This document shows positions 9,012 through 17,424 of a stretch of 64,000 nt of DNA, in pieces. Position 1 is the first letter of the stretch. The number at the start of each line of letters is the position of its first letter. The translations under genes and the position numbers were made by a program. A model generated the notes under the pieces. That model did not search any database. It saw only the letters and a list, made by a program, of their open reading frames with translations, and was not told where the DNA came from. The DNA lies in assembly GCA_944326695.1 (NCBI GenBank), contig CALVEZ010000006.1, positions 55,664-119,663 on the forward strand, given 5' to 3'. The DNA is from Candidatus Bilophila faecipullorum (GTDB taxonomy: Bacteria; Desulfobacterota; Desulfovibrionia; Desulfovibrionales; Desulfovibrionaceae).

Positions 9012-10793
9012 TTACCCTTTTTCCCCGTATTCCTTCAGCTTGCGGTAGAGCGTGGCCACGCCGATGCCGAGCGCGGCGGCGGCCGCCTTTTTGCCCGGCG
9101 TGTCGTCGCCGCAGCGCCGCACGGCTTCCAGAATGGCCCGGCGCTCAAGTTCCCGCAGCGGGAGAAGGGGGCCGCCTTCAAGAGCATGGTCAAGGGCATG
9201 GGGCGGGACGATTTTTTCGGCGAAGGCTGCGGACGCGCCGCGCACGGAGGGCGGCAGCATGTCCGGGCGCAGGACGCCGTCGGCGGGGGCCATGTTGACA
9301 AGGTACTCCATGACGTTCTCGAACTCGCGCACGTTGCCGGGCCACACGTGGGCCCCGAGCGCCGCCTCCATGCCCGGGCTCAGCGTGGGCCGGGGTTTGC
9401 CGAAGCGCGCGCTGTAACGGGCGAGGAAGTGCTCGGCCAGCGGGCCGATGTCGTCCCGGCGTTCGCGCAGGGGCGGGACGTGCAGGGGGATGACGTTCAG
9501 GCGGTAGAAGAGGTCCTCGCGGAAGCGCCCCTGCCGCACGGCTTCGGCCAAATCCTCGTTGGCGGCGGCGATGATGCGGATGTCCACCTCGATGAGCCGG
9601 TTGGAGCCCAGACGGGTGAAGGCCCGTTCCTGAAGGACGCGCAGGAGCTTGACTTGCAGGGACAGGGGCATGGTGCCGATTTCGTCCAGAAAGAGCACGC
9701 CCCGGTGCGCCAGCTCGAATTTGCCGATGCGCCCCCGGGCGCTGGCCCCGGTGAACGCGCCTCCGGCGTAGCCGAAAAGCTCGCTTTCGAGCAGGGCGTC
9801 GGGGATAGCCCCGCAGTTGATGCCGATGAAGGGGCGATCCCGGCGCTCGCTTGCCGCGTGGATGGCGCGGGCCACCAGTTCCTTGCCCGTGCCGGACTCG
9901 CCGGAGATGAGCACAGTGGAGCCGGACCCGGCGAGGCGCCGTATGTCCTCCTTGAGCTTCAGCATGGCCGGGGAGCGCCCCACAAGGCTGCCGATGCCCG
10001 AAAGCGCGTCCTCCCCGAAGGAGGACACCCGTCCGACCATGCGCGGCAGGGACTCGAAGGTAAAGGCCGTGGCGAAATGGGAGTCCGGGGGCGAGAGCGG
10101 CACCATCTGCCCCATGAGGGTCTGTTTGCGGCCCTGTACGGAGACGACGAACTCCTCCTGATCCGAAAAGCGTTCCCCGGTCCGGCGGACGCGCACGTCC
10201 GCGGGCAGCCCCTCCTGAGCAAGGCCGAGATCACGGCGGGCCACGTCGTTGAGGTAGGAGATGCCGCCCTTGGCGTTGAAGAGGATGATGCCCCGGCTGT
10301 TGACGTCGAGCACGCGGAGCATGATGTCCATGAAGGCGCGGGCGCGGCGCAGGCTTTCGTGATCGCGCAGCTTGTGCAGGATGAAGTCGGCGCACTGCTC
10401 GATGAAGGGGACGTAGACGTCGCGGGCCTGAAGGACGCGGGCGCGGTCCTCCTCCGTGAAGCAGATGAGCGCGATCACGCCGAGGACGTTTTCGCCGTCG
10501 AGGATGGGCGTGCTCAGGGACAGGGTTTCGCGGCAGAGATCGCGGCCCGGGCAGCGGGTGCAGACGAAGTGCTCGCGTGGCGTCTCCAAAAGGAAGGTCC
10601 GCCGGATGCGCATGACGTGGCGGCAGATTTCGCCTTCCTCGCGCAGGCATTTGCCCGTTTCGGCGGCGTAGAGCCCGGTCCCCGCCAGCCGGACGAGCCC
10701 GGCGTCGACGATTTCCACGTCCACGCCCGTCACCCCGGCGATGAGCCGCGCGTAGTCGCGGGCCGTCTCCTGAATGTCACGCAAGGCGGGCAT
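9012..10793 (-). CDS. Sigma-54-dependent Fis-family regulator with Cys-rich GAF-like and PAS sensor domains
   Basis: 593 residues. The N-terminal third is a GAF-like sensor with a conspicuous cysteine set (GKCLREEGEIC, then CTRCPGRDLC), as seen in several anaerobe sigma-54 activators. A PAS segment follows (about 155-260). The AAA+ domain has Walker A GESGTGKE, an intact GAFTGA loop and Walker B VLFLDEIG. A Fis-type helix-turn-helix ends the protein (KKAAAAALGIGVATLYRKL). The Cys cluster could bind a metal or Fe-S centre, but that is inference. The start overlaps the end of pgeF by 17 bp, so it is the last gene of a fthC-pgeF-regulator operon. Its target is unknown. Confidence 0.88.
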   Translation of the reverse strand: MPALRDIQETARDYARLIAGVTGVDVEIVDAGLVRLAGTGLYAAETGKCLREEGEICRHVMRIRRTFLLETPREHFVCTRCPGRDLCRETLSLSTPILDGENVLGVIALICFTEEDRARVLQARDVYVPFIEQCADFILHKLRDHESLRRARAFMDIMLRVLDVNSRGIILFNAKGGISYLNDVARRDLGLAQEGLPADVRVRRTGERFSDQEEFVVSVQGRKQTLMGQMVPLSPPDSHFATAFTFESLPRMVGRVSSFGEDALSGIGSLVGRSPAMLKLKEDIRRLAGSGSTVLISGESGTGKELVARAIHAASERRDRPFIGINCGAIPDALLESELFGYAGGAFTGASARGRIGKFELAHRGVLFLDEIGTMPLSLQVKLLRVLQERAFTRLGSNRLIEVDIRIIAAANEDLAEAVRQGRFREDLFYRLNVIPLHVPPLRERRDDIGPLAEHFLARYSARFGKPRPTLSPGMEAALGAHVWPGNVREFENVMEYLVNMAPADGVLRPDMLPPSVRGASAAFAEKIVPPHALDHALEGGPLLPLRELERRAILEAVRRCGDDTPGKKAAAAALGIGVATLYRKLKEYGEKG

Positions 10794-11550
10794 CGGCCTC
10801 GATCCAGATGACCGCGGCCTGACGGCCGCAGACGCCGTCCCGCCGGTAGGAGAAAAAGGCGTCCGGGAGGGAGGCCGTGCACAGGTCGAGCCCGAAAATC
10901 TGATCCTCCGGAAGCCCCGCCTCCATGAGCTGATCGCGGGTCAGACGCCACAGGTTCATGGTTCTGGCGGAGGCGTCGTACCAGCCCGCGAAGTCCGGCC
11001 CCCATTCCGAGGCATAGTTGACGAATTCCGAGCGCGCCGGGCCGAGGCTCGGGCCGCGCACGGCGAAAAGATCGCGGGCGGCCAGCCCGTAGCGGGCACA
11101 GAAGGCCGCAAGGCCCGACTGGAGGAAGCGCGTCCGGTTGCCGCGCCAGCCGATATGAAAGGCGGCGATGCGGCGGCCTTCGCGGTCGGCCACAAGCACG
11201 GGCTGGCAGTCCGCCGTCTTGATGACGAGGCCGAAGCCGGTCCGGTCCGTGGCGAGGCCGTCGGCTTCGGGCAAGGCGGGCGGCTCCACGAAGCGTCCGA
11301 GCGGCGCGGCGGGCGGATCGCAGATCAGCGTGTCGCCGTGCACCTGATGCGCCTCGGCAAAAGCGGAGAGGCCGAGGCTGGCCGCCAGATCAAGCCGGTT
11401 GGCGGAGACGCGCAGGGGATCGTCGCCCACGGTGAAGGCGATGTTCCCGCCCGCGTAGGGGCCTTCCGAGACCCCCCAGCTGCGGGTCTGGAAGGCGCAG
11501 CGGACCCCGCCCACGCCCGGAAAGGCGAAGGGGATGAAGCTTAAAGCCAT
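10777..11550 (-). CDS. pgeF: PgeF/YfiH-type laccase-domain purine nucleoside phosphorylase or peptidoglycan editing factor
   Basis: 257 residues of the multicopper-polyphenol-oxidase-like DUF152 family. Conserved metal-site elements are HQVHGD, KTADCQPVL and the AAFHIGWRG segment; the family His-Ser-Leu motif is represented by RGPSLGPARSEF. The ATG at 11550 is chosen because upstream sequence in this frame belongs to the overlapping cyclo-ligase. Family members have been described both as purine nucleoside phosphorylases and as enzymes removing wrongly incorporated serine from cell-wall precursors; the sequence alone does not decide. It overlaps fthC by 10 bp and the regulator by 17 bp, which indicates translational coupling. 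Confidence 0.85.
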   Translation of the reverse strand: MALSFIPFAFPGVGGVRCAFQTRSWGVSEGPYAGGNIAFTVGDDPLRVSANRLDLAASLGLSAFAEAHQVHGDTLICDPPAAPLGRFVEPPALPEADGLATDRTGFGLVIKTADCQPVLVADREGRRIAAFHIGWRGNRTRFLQSGLAAFCARYGLAARDLFAVRGPSLGPARSEFVNYASEWGPDFAGWYDASARTMNLWRLTRDQLMEAGLPEDQIFGLDLCTASLPDAFFSYRRDGVCGRQAAVIWIEADARLA

Positions 11551-12224
11551 ACGAGTTCCTTTTCGGTGGCGTAGCCGTGCATGGGGATGTCGTGGGGGCC
11601 GGAGGGGAAGTCGGCGATCTGGAAGCCGTGCACGAGGGCGAGGCGCAGGGCCCTGTTCCAGCCGGGCAGCGCGAGGAGGCGGTCGTAATAGCCTTTGCCG
11701 TAGCCGAGACGCGCCCCGGCCGGGCTGATGCCTACGGCCGGGACCGCGATGAGTTCCGGCAGTTGCAGAGGGGGCCGGGGCGCGTCCTGCCAGGAGGAGG
11801 GGCCGGGGCCTTCGGCGCGCGTGCGTCCGTCTCCGCCCGCCCGAGGCAGGGCCGGGCACGCGGCGCAAGGCTCCAGAAGCCCGAACGCGCCGGCCCTGAG
11901 TTCGTCATAGCCCCGGCACAGGGCGAATTCCATGATTCCTTCGCCCGCCGAGGGCGGCAGGCAGCGCGGCAGGAGCACCGCCTTGCCCCGCGCCCATGCG
12001 TCCTCAAGAAGGAGGCGGGTGGAAACCTCGTTGCGCGCCGCCATGTAGAGGGCCACCACGGATGCCGCCTGCCATTGCGGGAGGTCAAGCACGCGGCGCT
12101 GCACGGCTTCGGAACGGCGTTCCCAGTCGGCGGGAGCGAGCGCTTTGCGGCGGCGCAGCAGCTCGACGCGCACGGCGTTGCGGACGGCCTGAAAGTCGGG
12201 GGAGGCGGTCGGTGATGGCGGCAT
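11541..12224 (-). CDS. fthC: 5-formyltetrahydrofolate cyclo-ligase
   Basis: 227 residues. It converts 5-formyl-THF to 5,10-methenyl-THF with ATP, recycling folate. The C-terminal nucleotide-binding signature is clear: PAVGISPAGARLGYGKGYYD. The N-terminus has the usual Arg/Lys-rich helix (RRRKALAPADWERRS). Between about residues 118 and 150 there is a Gly/Pro/Ala-rich insertion that most family members lack; it looks like a disordered loop and does not touch the signature. First gene of a three-gene operon read leftward; divergent from the phosphoesterase at 12345. Confidence 0.9.
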   Translation of the reverse strand: MPPSPTASPDFQAVRNAVRVELLRRRKALAPADWERRSEAVQRRVLDLPQWQAASVVALYMAARNEVSTRLLLEDAWARGKAVLLPRCLPPSAGEGIMEFALCRGYDELRAGAFGLLEPCAACPALPRAGGDGRTRAEGPGPSSWQDAPRPPLQLPELIAVPAVGISPAGARLGYGKGYYDRLLALPGWNRALRLALVHGFQIADFPSGPHDIPMHGYATEKELVWL

Positions 12225-12344
12225 GGCGGGCCTTTGTCAAACCTGAAACAATAGGTTAGGGTACATCCGGTCGGTGATGGCGGCTTGCGTTTCCGCGCGT
12301 GCCGTCATACTCTGTCACTCCGACAGTACAAGGAAGTTGCCCCC

Positions 12345-13070
12345 ATGCCAAGCGCCCCCGCCCCTTCGGGCCTTTCCGCTCCGGCCTCGTCCTGCGGGAC
12401 GAAGGTTCCCGCCCGCATGTGGATCGTCATGGGCGATCTGCACGGCGAGACCGCGCGTTTGCAAGACGTGCCCGGGCTTGCGGAGGCGGACGGCGTCATC
12501 GTCACCGGCGATCTCACCGTCGCCGGAGGTGTGGCGCAGGCCCGCCCGGTGATGGACGCGCTCGTCCGTCGCAACCCCGTCGTGTACGCGCAGATCGGGA
12601 ATATGGATCGCGGCGAAATCACGGGGTGGCTTGACGAACGGGATTGGAATACGCATCTGCGTGTCAGGGAGCTTGCGCCGGGCGTGGCCCTCATGGGCCT
12701 CGGCGGTTCCACGGCGACGCCCTTCGGCACGCCGAGCGAATTTTCCGAAGCCCAGTATGCGGCGTGGCTCAAGCACATGGGGAAGGAAGCGGCAACATGG
12801 CGTCATGTCGTGCTTTCCGCGCACACCCCGCCGCTCGGCACGCTATGCGACGTCATCAGCGGCGGAACCCATGTCGGCTCCTCCGCCGTGCGCGACTTCA
12901 TTCTTGAAGCGCAACCGGATGTGTGCCTGTGCGGACACATCCATGAATCCCGCGCCGTGGATCGCCTCGGACGCACCGTGCTGGTCAACCCCGGCGCGTT
13001 TGCGGCGGGCGGCTACGCCGTCCTGCGGCTTGCGGGGGACGATCTGTCGGTGACGCTCCACAGGCTGTAG
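12345..13070 (+). CDS. Calcineurin-like metallophosphoesterase (YfcE/MJ0936 type)
   Basis: 241 residues. The dimetal phosphoesterase motifs are in order: GDLHGE (about 31), GDLT, a GNMD in the place of the usual GNHD, SAHTPP, and CGHIHES. The small size and lack of cap domains fit the single-domain phosphodiesterase group; the substrate cannot be predicted. The ATG at 12345 has AAGGAA about 9 nt upstream. The first 25 residues are Pro/Ala-rich and without motif. It stands alone, facing away from fthC. Confidence 0.8.
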   Translation: MPSAPAPSGLSAPASSCGTKVPARMWIVMGDLHGETARLQDVPGLAEADGVIVTGDLTVAGGVAQARPVMDALVRRNPVVYAQIGNMDRGEITGWLDERDWNTHLRVRELAPGVALMGLGGSTATPFGTPSEFSEAQYAAWLKHMGKEAATWRHVVLSAHTPPLGTLCDVISGGTHVGSSAVRDFILEAQPDVCLCGHIHESRAVDRLGRTVLVNPGAFAAGGYAVLRLAGDDLSVTLHRL

Positions 13071-13332
13071 CCTTTTCTCCCAGTCCGGGCCCGCTGGCGG
13101 GTCCGCGCGCCGGGATGCCGTCACCGCCGGAACATTTTTTCAGGGAAACGCCGCTTTTTTCCGCCCGCCTTCCGTATTTTCCGGATTGGCCCGTAAAACA
13201 GCCCGGCGGTCGGCGCGCAGCGCGCCTGACGGCCTTTCCCGGCCCGCCCCTCGAGGCGGATATGCGACTTTTGCGGCCCCAAGCGCCAGCCTTGCGGCTT
13301 CCTTTTTTCTTTTTTCGTTCTTTGAGGAAACA
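13071..13332. other. Leader region of the RNase E/G gene
   Basis: 262 bases with no gene. RNase E genes are commonly autoregulated through their 5' leaders, but I see no clear conserved hairpin to claim this here. Confidence 0.4.
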
Positions 13333-15792
13333 ATGACCGATACCGATTACGCGGCAGGCCCGGCGGAAACGTCGGCTGCGCCCGAAACCCTTTCGTCCGC
13401 CGAAACGGACGCCGTAGAAACCCCCGCCGAAAGCAGCCCCGTCAAGAAACCCCGCGCCCGGCGTCCCCGCCGCAGCGCCAAAAGCGCCGCTGAAATCGCT
13501 CCCGACGCGCAGCCTGAAACCGCGCCCGAAACACCCCCCGCGCCTGTGGCCAAGCCGGAAAAGCCGGAAACACTCGGCCTGACCGAGCATCCTGTGCAGG
13601 CCCCCGCCGTGGCCGCCTCCGTTCTGCCCGCGCACGCCGTTCCCTCCTCGGTACCCGCCGTGGCCGGGTCGGAGGCCGGAACCTCCGAGGCCCCGGAAGC
13701 CGACGCGGAAGCTCTGGCCGAAGGCGAGGCCACGCCCGCCAAACGCCGCCGCTCGCGTCGCAGCGGTCGGGGCCGCCGCCGTCCCGCCGAGGGCGCGGAA
13801 AGCCCGGCGCAGGAAGAGGCCGGTTCGGGCGAAGGCAACGCCGCGCCCGCCGAAACGCCCGTTGAGGAAACGTCCGCCACGGAAGCCCCCGCCGAAGCTC
13901 AGGCCGCGCCCGAAACGGAGGCCGCATCCGAAGAGGAAAGCCCGCGCAAGTCGTCCCGTTCGCGTTCCAGACGCCGCAAGCCTGCCGCCCGCGCCGCCGC
14001 ACCTGCGGAAGAGACGCCCGAAACCTCGTCTGATCCCCTTGCGGACGAGGTTTTCGTGTTCGACGAGGACGATGACGAACCCGCCGCCGAAGCCTCGGAA
14101 GACGCCACTCCGGTTCCCCGCACGCCGCGCAAGCCGCGCCGCCGTGGTCGCAACAAGAAGGCCGCCGTTTCCGCCGCGCTGGATGAGGCCGAGGAAATGG
14201 AGGACGATGTCGAAGCCGAAGAGCCGGTTCCCGCCAAGAAGGGCAAGAAGGCTGCAAAGGCCGGGCCCACCGTGGACCGCAAGATGCTCGTCAGCGTGCT
14301 GCCCGGCGATATGGTCGAGGTGGTGCTCACCGAGGACGGCGTGGTGCGCGAATATTATGTGGAGATGACCCATCAGGTCAAAATCCGCGGCAATATCTAC
14401 AAAGGCGTCATCAACAACATCGACGCCAACCTTCAGGCGGCCTTCGTCAATTACGGCAACGTGAAGAACGGCTTCCTCCAGATCGACGAAGTGCACCCGG
14501 AATACTATCTCCAGCCCCACGAGCCGACCAAGGGCCGTAAATACCCGCCCATCCAGAAGGTGCTCAAGCCCGGGCAGGAAGTCCTCGTGCAGGTGGTGAA
14601 GGAGCCCAACGGTTCCAAGGGCGCGTTCCTGACCACATGGCTGTCTCTGGCCGGGCGCTTCCTTGTGCTCACGCCGGGACAGGAGCAGATCGGCATTTCG
14701 CGCAAGGTCGAGGACGGCGAGGAGCGCAACCGCCTGCGCGATCTCATCCGGGGCCTTGAGCCCGGCGAAGGGCTCGGGGCCATCGTGCGCACGGTGAGCG
14801 CGGGCACGAGCAAGACGACGCTTCAGAAGGACCTTTCCTTCCTCAAGCGCGTGTGGAAAGACATCCGCAAACGCGCCACTACCGAAGCCGTGCCTTCACT
14901 CATCTATCAGGAACCCGGCCTCGCCAGCCGGAGCGTGCGCGACTACCTTTCCGACGACGTGAGCGAGGTCTGGGTCGACGACGCCGACACCGCCGCCTCC
15001 ATCCGTGAAATGGCCTCCCTCCTCTTCCCCCGCAAGGCCGACCTCGTGCATCTTCACGAGGCCAAGGACAAGACGCTGTGGGAACGCTTCGGCATCCTGA
15101 ACCAGATCGAGCAGGTGCATTCCCGCGAAGTGACCATGCCCTCGGGCGGGCGTCTGGTTTTCGATCAGACCGAGGCGCTCATGGCCATCGACATCAATTC
15201 GGGCCGCATCGGGGGCAAGACCAATTTCGAGTCGATGGCCTACCGCACCAACATGGAGGCGGCTACGGCCATCGCCCGCCAGCTTCGCCTGCGCGACATC
15301 GGCGGCCAGATCGTCATCGACTTCATCGAGATGCGCGATCCCGAGCATTGTCGCGAGGTGGAAAAGGAACTGCGCAACGCCATGAAGGGCGATCGGGCGC
15401 GGCATGACATCGGCAAGATGAGTTCCTTCGGGCTGCTCCAGATCGTCCGGCAGCGCACCGGCTCCTCGGCCATATCCATCAGCATGGAGCCCTGCCCGCA
15501 CTGCAAGGGGACGGGCCAGCGCCGCAATATGGAATGGCAAGCCGTGCAAGCCCTGCGTGATATGCAGCGCGGCATGAGCGCAGCGTCCGCCGCGGGGCAG
15601 ACCGAATACCATTACCCCGTCAACGCCGAGCTGGGCATCTATCTTCTCAACCACAAGCGCGAACGTCTCTGTCTCCTCGAAAAGGAGTACCATCTCCGTC
15701 TGGACATTCGTATCGAGGGCGTTTCGCCCGCGCTTCCCGCCGTGGCCGCGCCGCAGAACCCTCCTCATTCCGGGCAGCATCATGGAAAGTAA
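13333..15792 (+). CDS. rng: Ribonuclease E/G family endoribonuclease with a long disordered N-terminal extension
   Basis: 819 residues. The first about 320 are Ala/Pro/Glu-rich with Arg-rich patches (KKPRARRPRRSAKS, KRRRSRRSGRGRRRP, SRSRSRRRK) and are probably disordered and RNA-binding. The catalytic core follows: S1 domain (KIRGNIYKGVINNIDANLQ), the 5'-sensor region, the DNase I-like domain with the metal-binding aspartates in MAIDINSGR and IVIDFIEMRD, and the Zn-link CPHCKGTG. In E. coli RNase E the disordered part is C-terminal; here it precedes the core. The start at 13333 has GAGGA upstream; an in-frame extension to 13186 looks non-coding. The stop overlaps queH by 11 bp. Confidence 0.92.
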   Translation: MTDTDYAAGPAETSAAPETLSSAETDAVETPAESSPVKKPRARRPRRSAKSAAEIAPDAQPETAPETPPAPVAKPEKPETLGLTEHPVQAPAVAASVLPAHAVPSSVPAVAGSEAGTSEAPEADAEALAEGEATPAKRRRSRRSGRGRRRPAEGAESPAQEEAGSGEGNAAPAETPVEETSATEAPAEAQAAPETEAASEEESPRKSSRSRSRRRKPAARAAAPAEETPETSSDPLADEVFVFDEDDDEPAAEASEDATPVPRTPRKPRRRGRNKKAAVSAALDEAEEMEDDVEAEEPVPAKKGKKAAKAGPTVDRKMLVSVLPGDMVEVVLTEDGVVREYYVEMTHQVKIRGNIYKGVINNIDANLQAAFVNYGNVKNGFLQIDEVHPEYYLQPHEPTKGRKYPPIQKVLKPGQEVLVQVVKEPNGSKGAFLTTWLSLAGRFLVLTPGQEQIGISRKVEDGEERNRLRDLIRGLEPGEGLGAIVRTVSAGTSKTTLQKDLSFLKRVWKDIRKRATTEAVPSLIYQEPGLASRSVRDYLSDDVSEVWVDDADTAASIREMASLLFPRKADLVHLHEAKDKTLWERFGILNQIEQVHSREVTMPSGGRLVFDQTEALMAIDINSGRIGGKTNFESMAYRTNMEAATAIARQLRLRDIGGQIVIDFIEMRDPEHCREVEKELRNAMKGDRARHDIGKMSSFGLLQIVRQRTGSSAISISMEPCPHCKGTGQRRNMEWQAVQALRDMQRGMSAASAAGQTEYHYPVNAELGIYLLNHKRERLCLLEKEYHLRLDIRIEGVSPALPAVAAPQNPPHSGQHHGK

Positions 15793-16387
15793 CGGCAAGA
15801 AAGTCCTCCTGCACGCCTGTTGCGGGCCGTGCGCCATCACCTGCGTACAAGCCCTGCGCGAAGAGGGGTACGAGGTCACGGGCTATTTCGCCAATCCGAA
15901 CATCCATCCCGTGACGGAGTACTTCCGGCGTCGCGAGGCCATGCAGCAGGTCGCCGAAAAGCTCGATCTGCCCATGATCTGGCAGGATGACGTCTACGAT
16001 CTTCCGGGCTGGCTCAAGGTGGTGCACGATTTCGGCATTGCCGACAACGAAGGTTACGCCCGCTGCGGTTACTGCTACGAGAGCCGTTTGGCCCTGACCT
16101 GCGCCGTGGCTTCCGAAAGCGGTTTCGACCTTTTCACCACCAGCCTTCTCTATTCCCGCCATCAGCAGCATGACGCGATCAAGCGGATTGGCGAAAAGGT
16201 GGCCGGAAGTGGCGATTACGCCAGCGAGAACGGGTTCGGTTCGGCCTTCCTTTACCGCGATTTCCGTCCCTACTGGCAGAAGGGGATCGACCTCTCCAAG
16301 GAATGGGGGCTCTACCGTCAGAACTATTGCGCCTGCGTTTTCAGCGAGTACGAACGCTTCGAGAAAAAGCTGAGAAAGCTGGGGTAG
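15782..16387 (+). CDS. queH: Epoxyqueuosine reductase QueH
   Basis: 201 residues. It performs the last step of queuosine synthesis in tRNA, reducing epoxyqueuosine; it is unrelated in fold to QueG. The diagnostic cysteines are present: an N-terminal CCGPC (13-17), a central CGYC, and a C-terminal YCACVFSEYE, which together hold a 4Fe-4S cluster and an iron. The start overlaps the RNase gene, indicating coupling. A gene-end hairpin element follows. Confidence 0.95.
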   Translation: MESNGKKVLLHACCGPCAITCVQALREEGYEVTGYFANPNIHPVTEYFRRREAMQQVAEKLDLPMIWQDDVYDLPGWLKVVHDFGIADNEGYARCGYCYESRLALTCAVASESGFDLFTTSLLYSRHQQHDAIKRIGEKVAGSGDYASENGFGSAFLYRDFRPYWQKGIDLSKEWGLYRQNYCACVFSEYERFEKKLRKLG

Positions 16388-16404
16388 GCGCGGGCCGGGG
16401 AAGG

Positions 16405-16529
16405 GAAAGATTGGAGGGGGGAAGGAGGGACTTTCTGGAGAAAGTCCCTCCTTCCCCCCTCCAAACCTCCCCCCATCCTCCTCAAAGACGTTCGACTGGT
16501 GGGGAGGTGACGCGGCGGGAGTTCGTTCC
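16405..16529 (+). repeat. Gene-end hairpin element, copy 2 (behind queH)
   Basis: Perfect 26-bp inverted repeat 16411-16436 / 16439-16464 around GG, with inner GACTTTCT/AGAAAGTC. The tail reads AAAGACGTTCGACTGGTGGG, then a GC block and GGAGTTCGTTCC ending at 16529. Arm sequence differs from copy 1 at several places, with matching changes on both sides. Confidence 0.88.
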
Positions 16530-16695
16530 GGCGGGCAGGACAGGCCGGGAAGAGGGCCGCATTGTTCGGACGCTTCCGTCTGAGTCAGGCTCTCTCTTAA
16601 TTCTTCCAGTTTGATATTAGGCAGGAATATCGTTTAGATGGACATTGCTCCGTCCCCGGAAAGCTCCGGGAGACGAGAAAGCCGAAGGAGCGCCT

Positions 16696-17424
16696 ATGGA
16701 AGGATATGCGGGAAAGGGACATCAGGTTTTGCTGGTTGATGACGACTGTGAGTTCTGCGAACTCATGGCCGACTATCTTGATGTGCATTCGTTTTCCGTT
16801 ACTTCCGTGCATACGGGCGCTGCGGGGATAGAGGCCGCGCGGGAGAAGGAGTACGACGTCATTCTTCTGGACATGCTCCTGCCGGATATTTCGGGAATCG
16901 AGGTGTTGCGTCATCTGCGGATGGAGACGCGAACCCCGGTCGTCATTCTGTCCGCTCACAACGAAGAAACGGACCGTATCGTCACTCTGGAGCTTGGCGC
17001 GGACGATTATGTGCCCAAGTCCTTTTCCGCCCGGGAATTGCTTGCCCGGATTCGTGCGGTCCTGCGTCGGATGGAGAATGCGGAACTTCCCGAAAATTCG
17101 GACAGGCCGGACGGCATGCTGTGCGTCAACGGGCTGTGCATGAACCCTCAGACCATGAAGGTGACGCTGAACAACGAGTCCCTTGAGCTGACGAACATGG
17201 AGTTCCAGTTGCTTTATCATCTGGCGCGCGGGGCTGGACGCATCTTTTCGCGTGAGGACCTGCTCATTCTGTTCACGGAAAAGGAATGGAACAAGTTCGA
17301 CCGTTGCGTGGATGTCCATGTATCGTCCCTGCGCAAGAAGCTAGGGGACAATTCGCGCTGTCCGACCTATCTGAAGACGGTTCGCGGTCTCGGATACCTG
17401 TTCATCAAGCAGAGTGACGCATGA
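16696..17424 (+). CDS. OmpR/CpxR-type response regulator (system 1)
   Basis: 242 residues. The receiver (1-125) has acidic D15-D17, phosphoacceptor D59 in VILLDMLLPD and K108. The C-terminal winged helix (about 140-240) has the OmpR-type ending SSLRKKLGD ... VRGLGYLF. AAGGAG lies about 6 nt before the ATG. It shares ATGA with the kinase gene that follows. It is paralogous to the regulator at 24219-24938. Downstream starts carry a GTAAA-N5-GTTAA box (see 19225), the site type bound by CpxR-like regulators; that this protein binds it is inference. Confidence 0.93.
   Translation: MEGYAGKGHQVLLVDDDCEFCELMADYLDVHSFSVTSVHTGAAGIEAAREKEYDVILLDMLLPDISGIEVLRHLRMETRTPVVILSAHNEETDRIVTLELGADDYVPKSFSARELLARIRAVLRRMENAELPENSDRPDGMLCVNGLCMNPQTMKVTLNNESLELTNMEFQLLYHLARGAGRIFSREDLLILFTEKEWNKFDRCVDVHVSSLRKKLGDNSRCPTYLKTVRGLGYLFIKQSDA

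Noticed and set aside
8652..10811. 719-codon plus-strand open frame across the CRISPR-like region and the sigma-54 regulator
   Set aside because: Opposite a clear regulator gene, repetitive in its first part, and without homology features.
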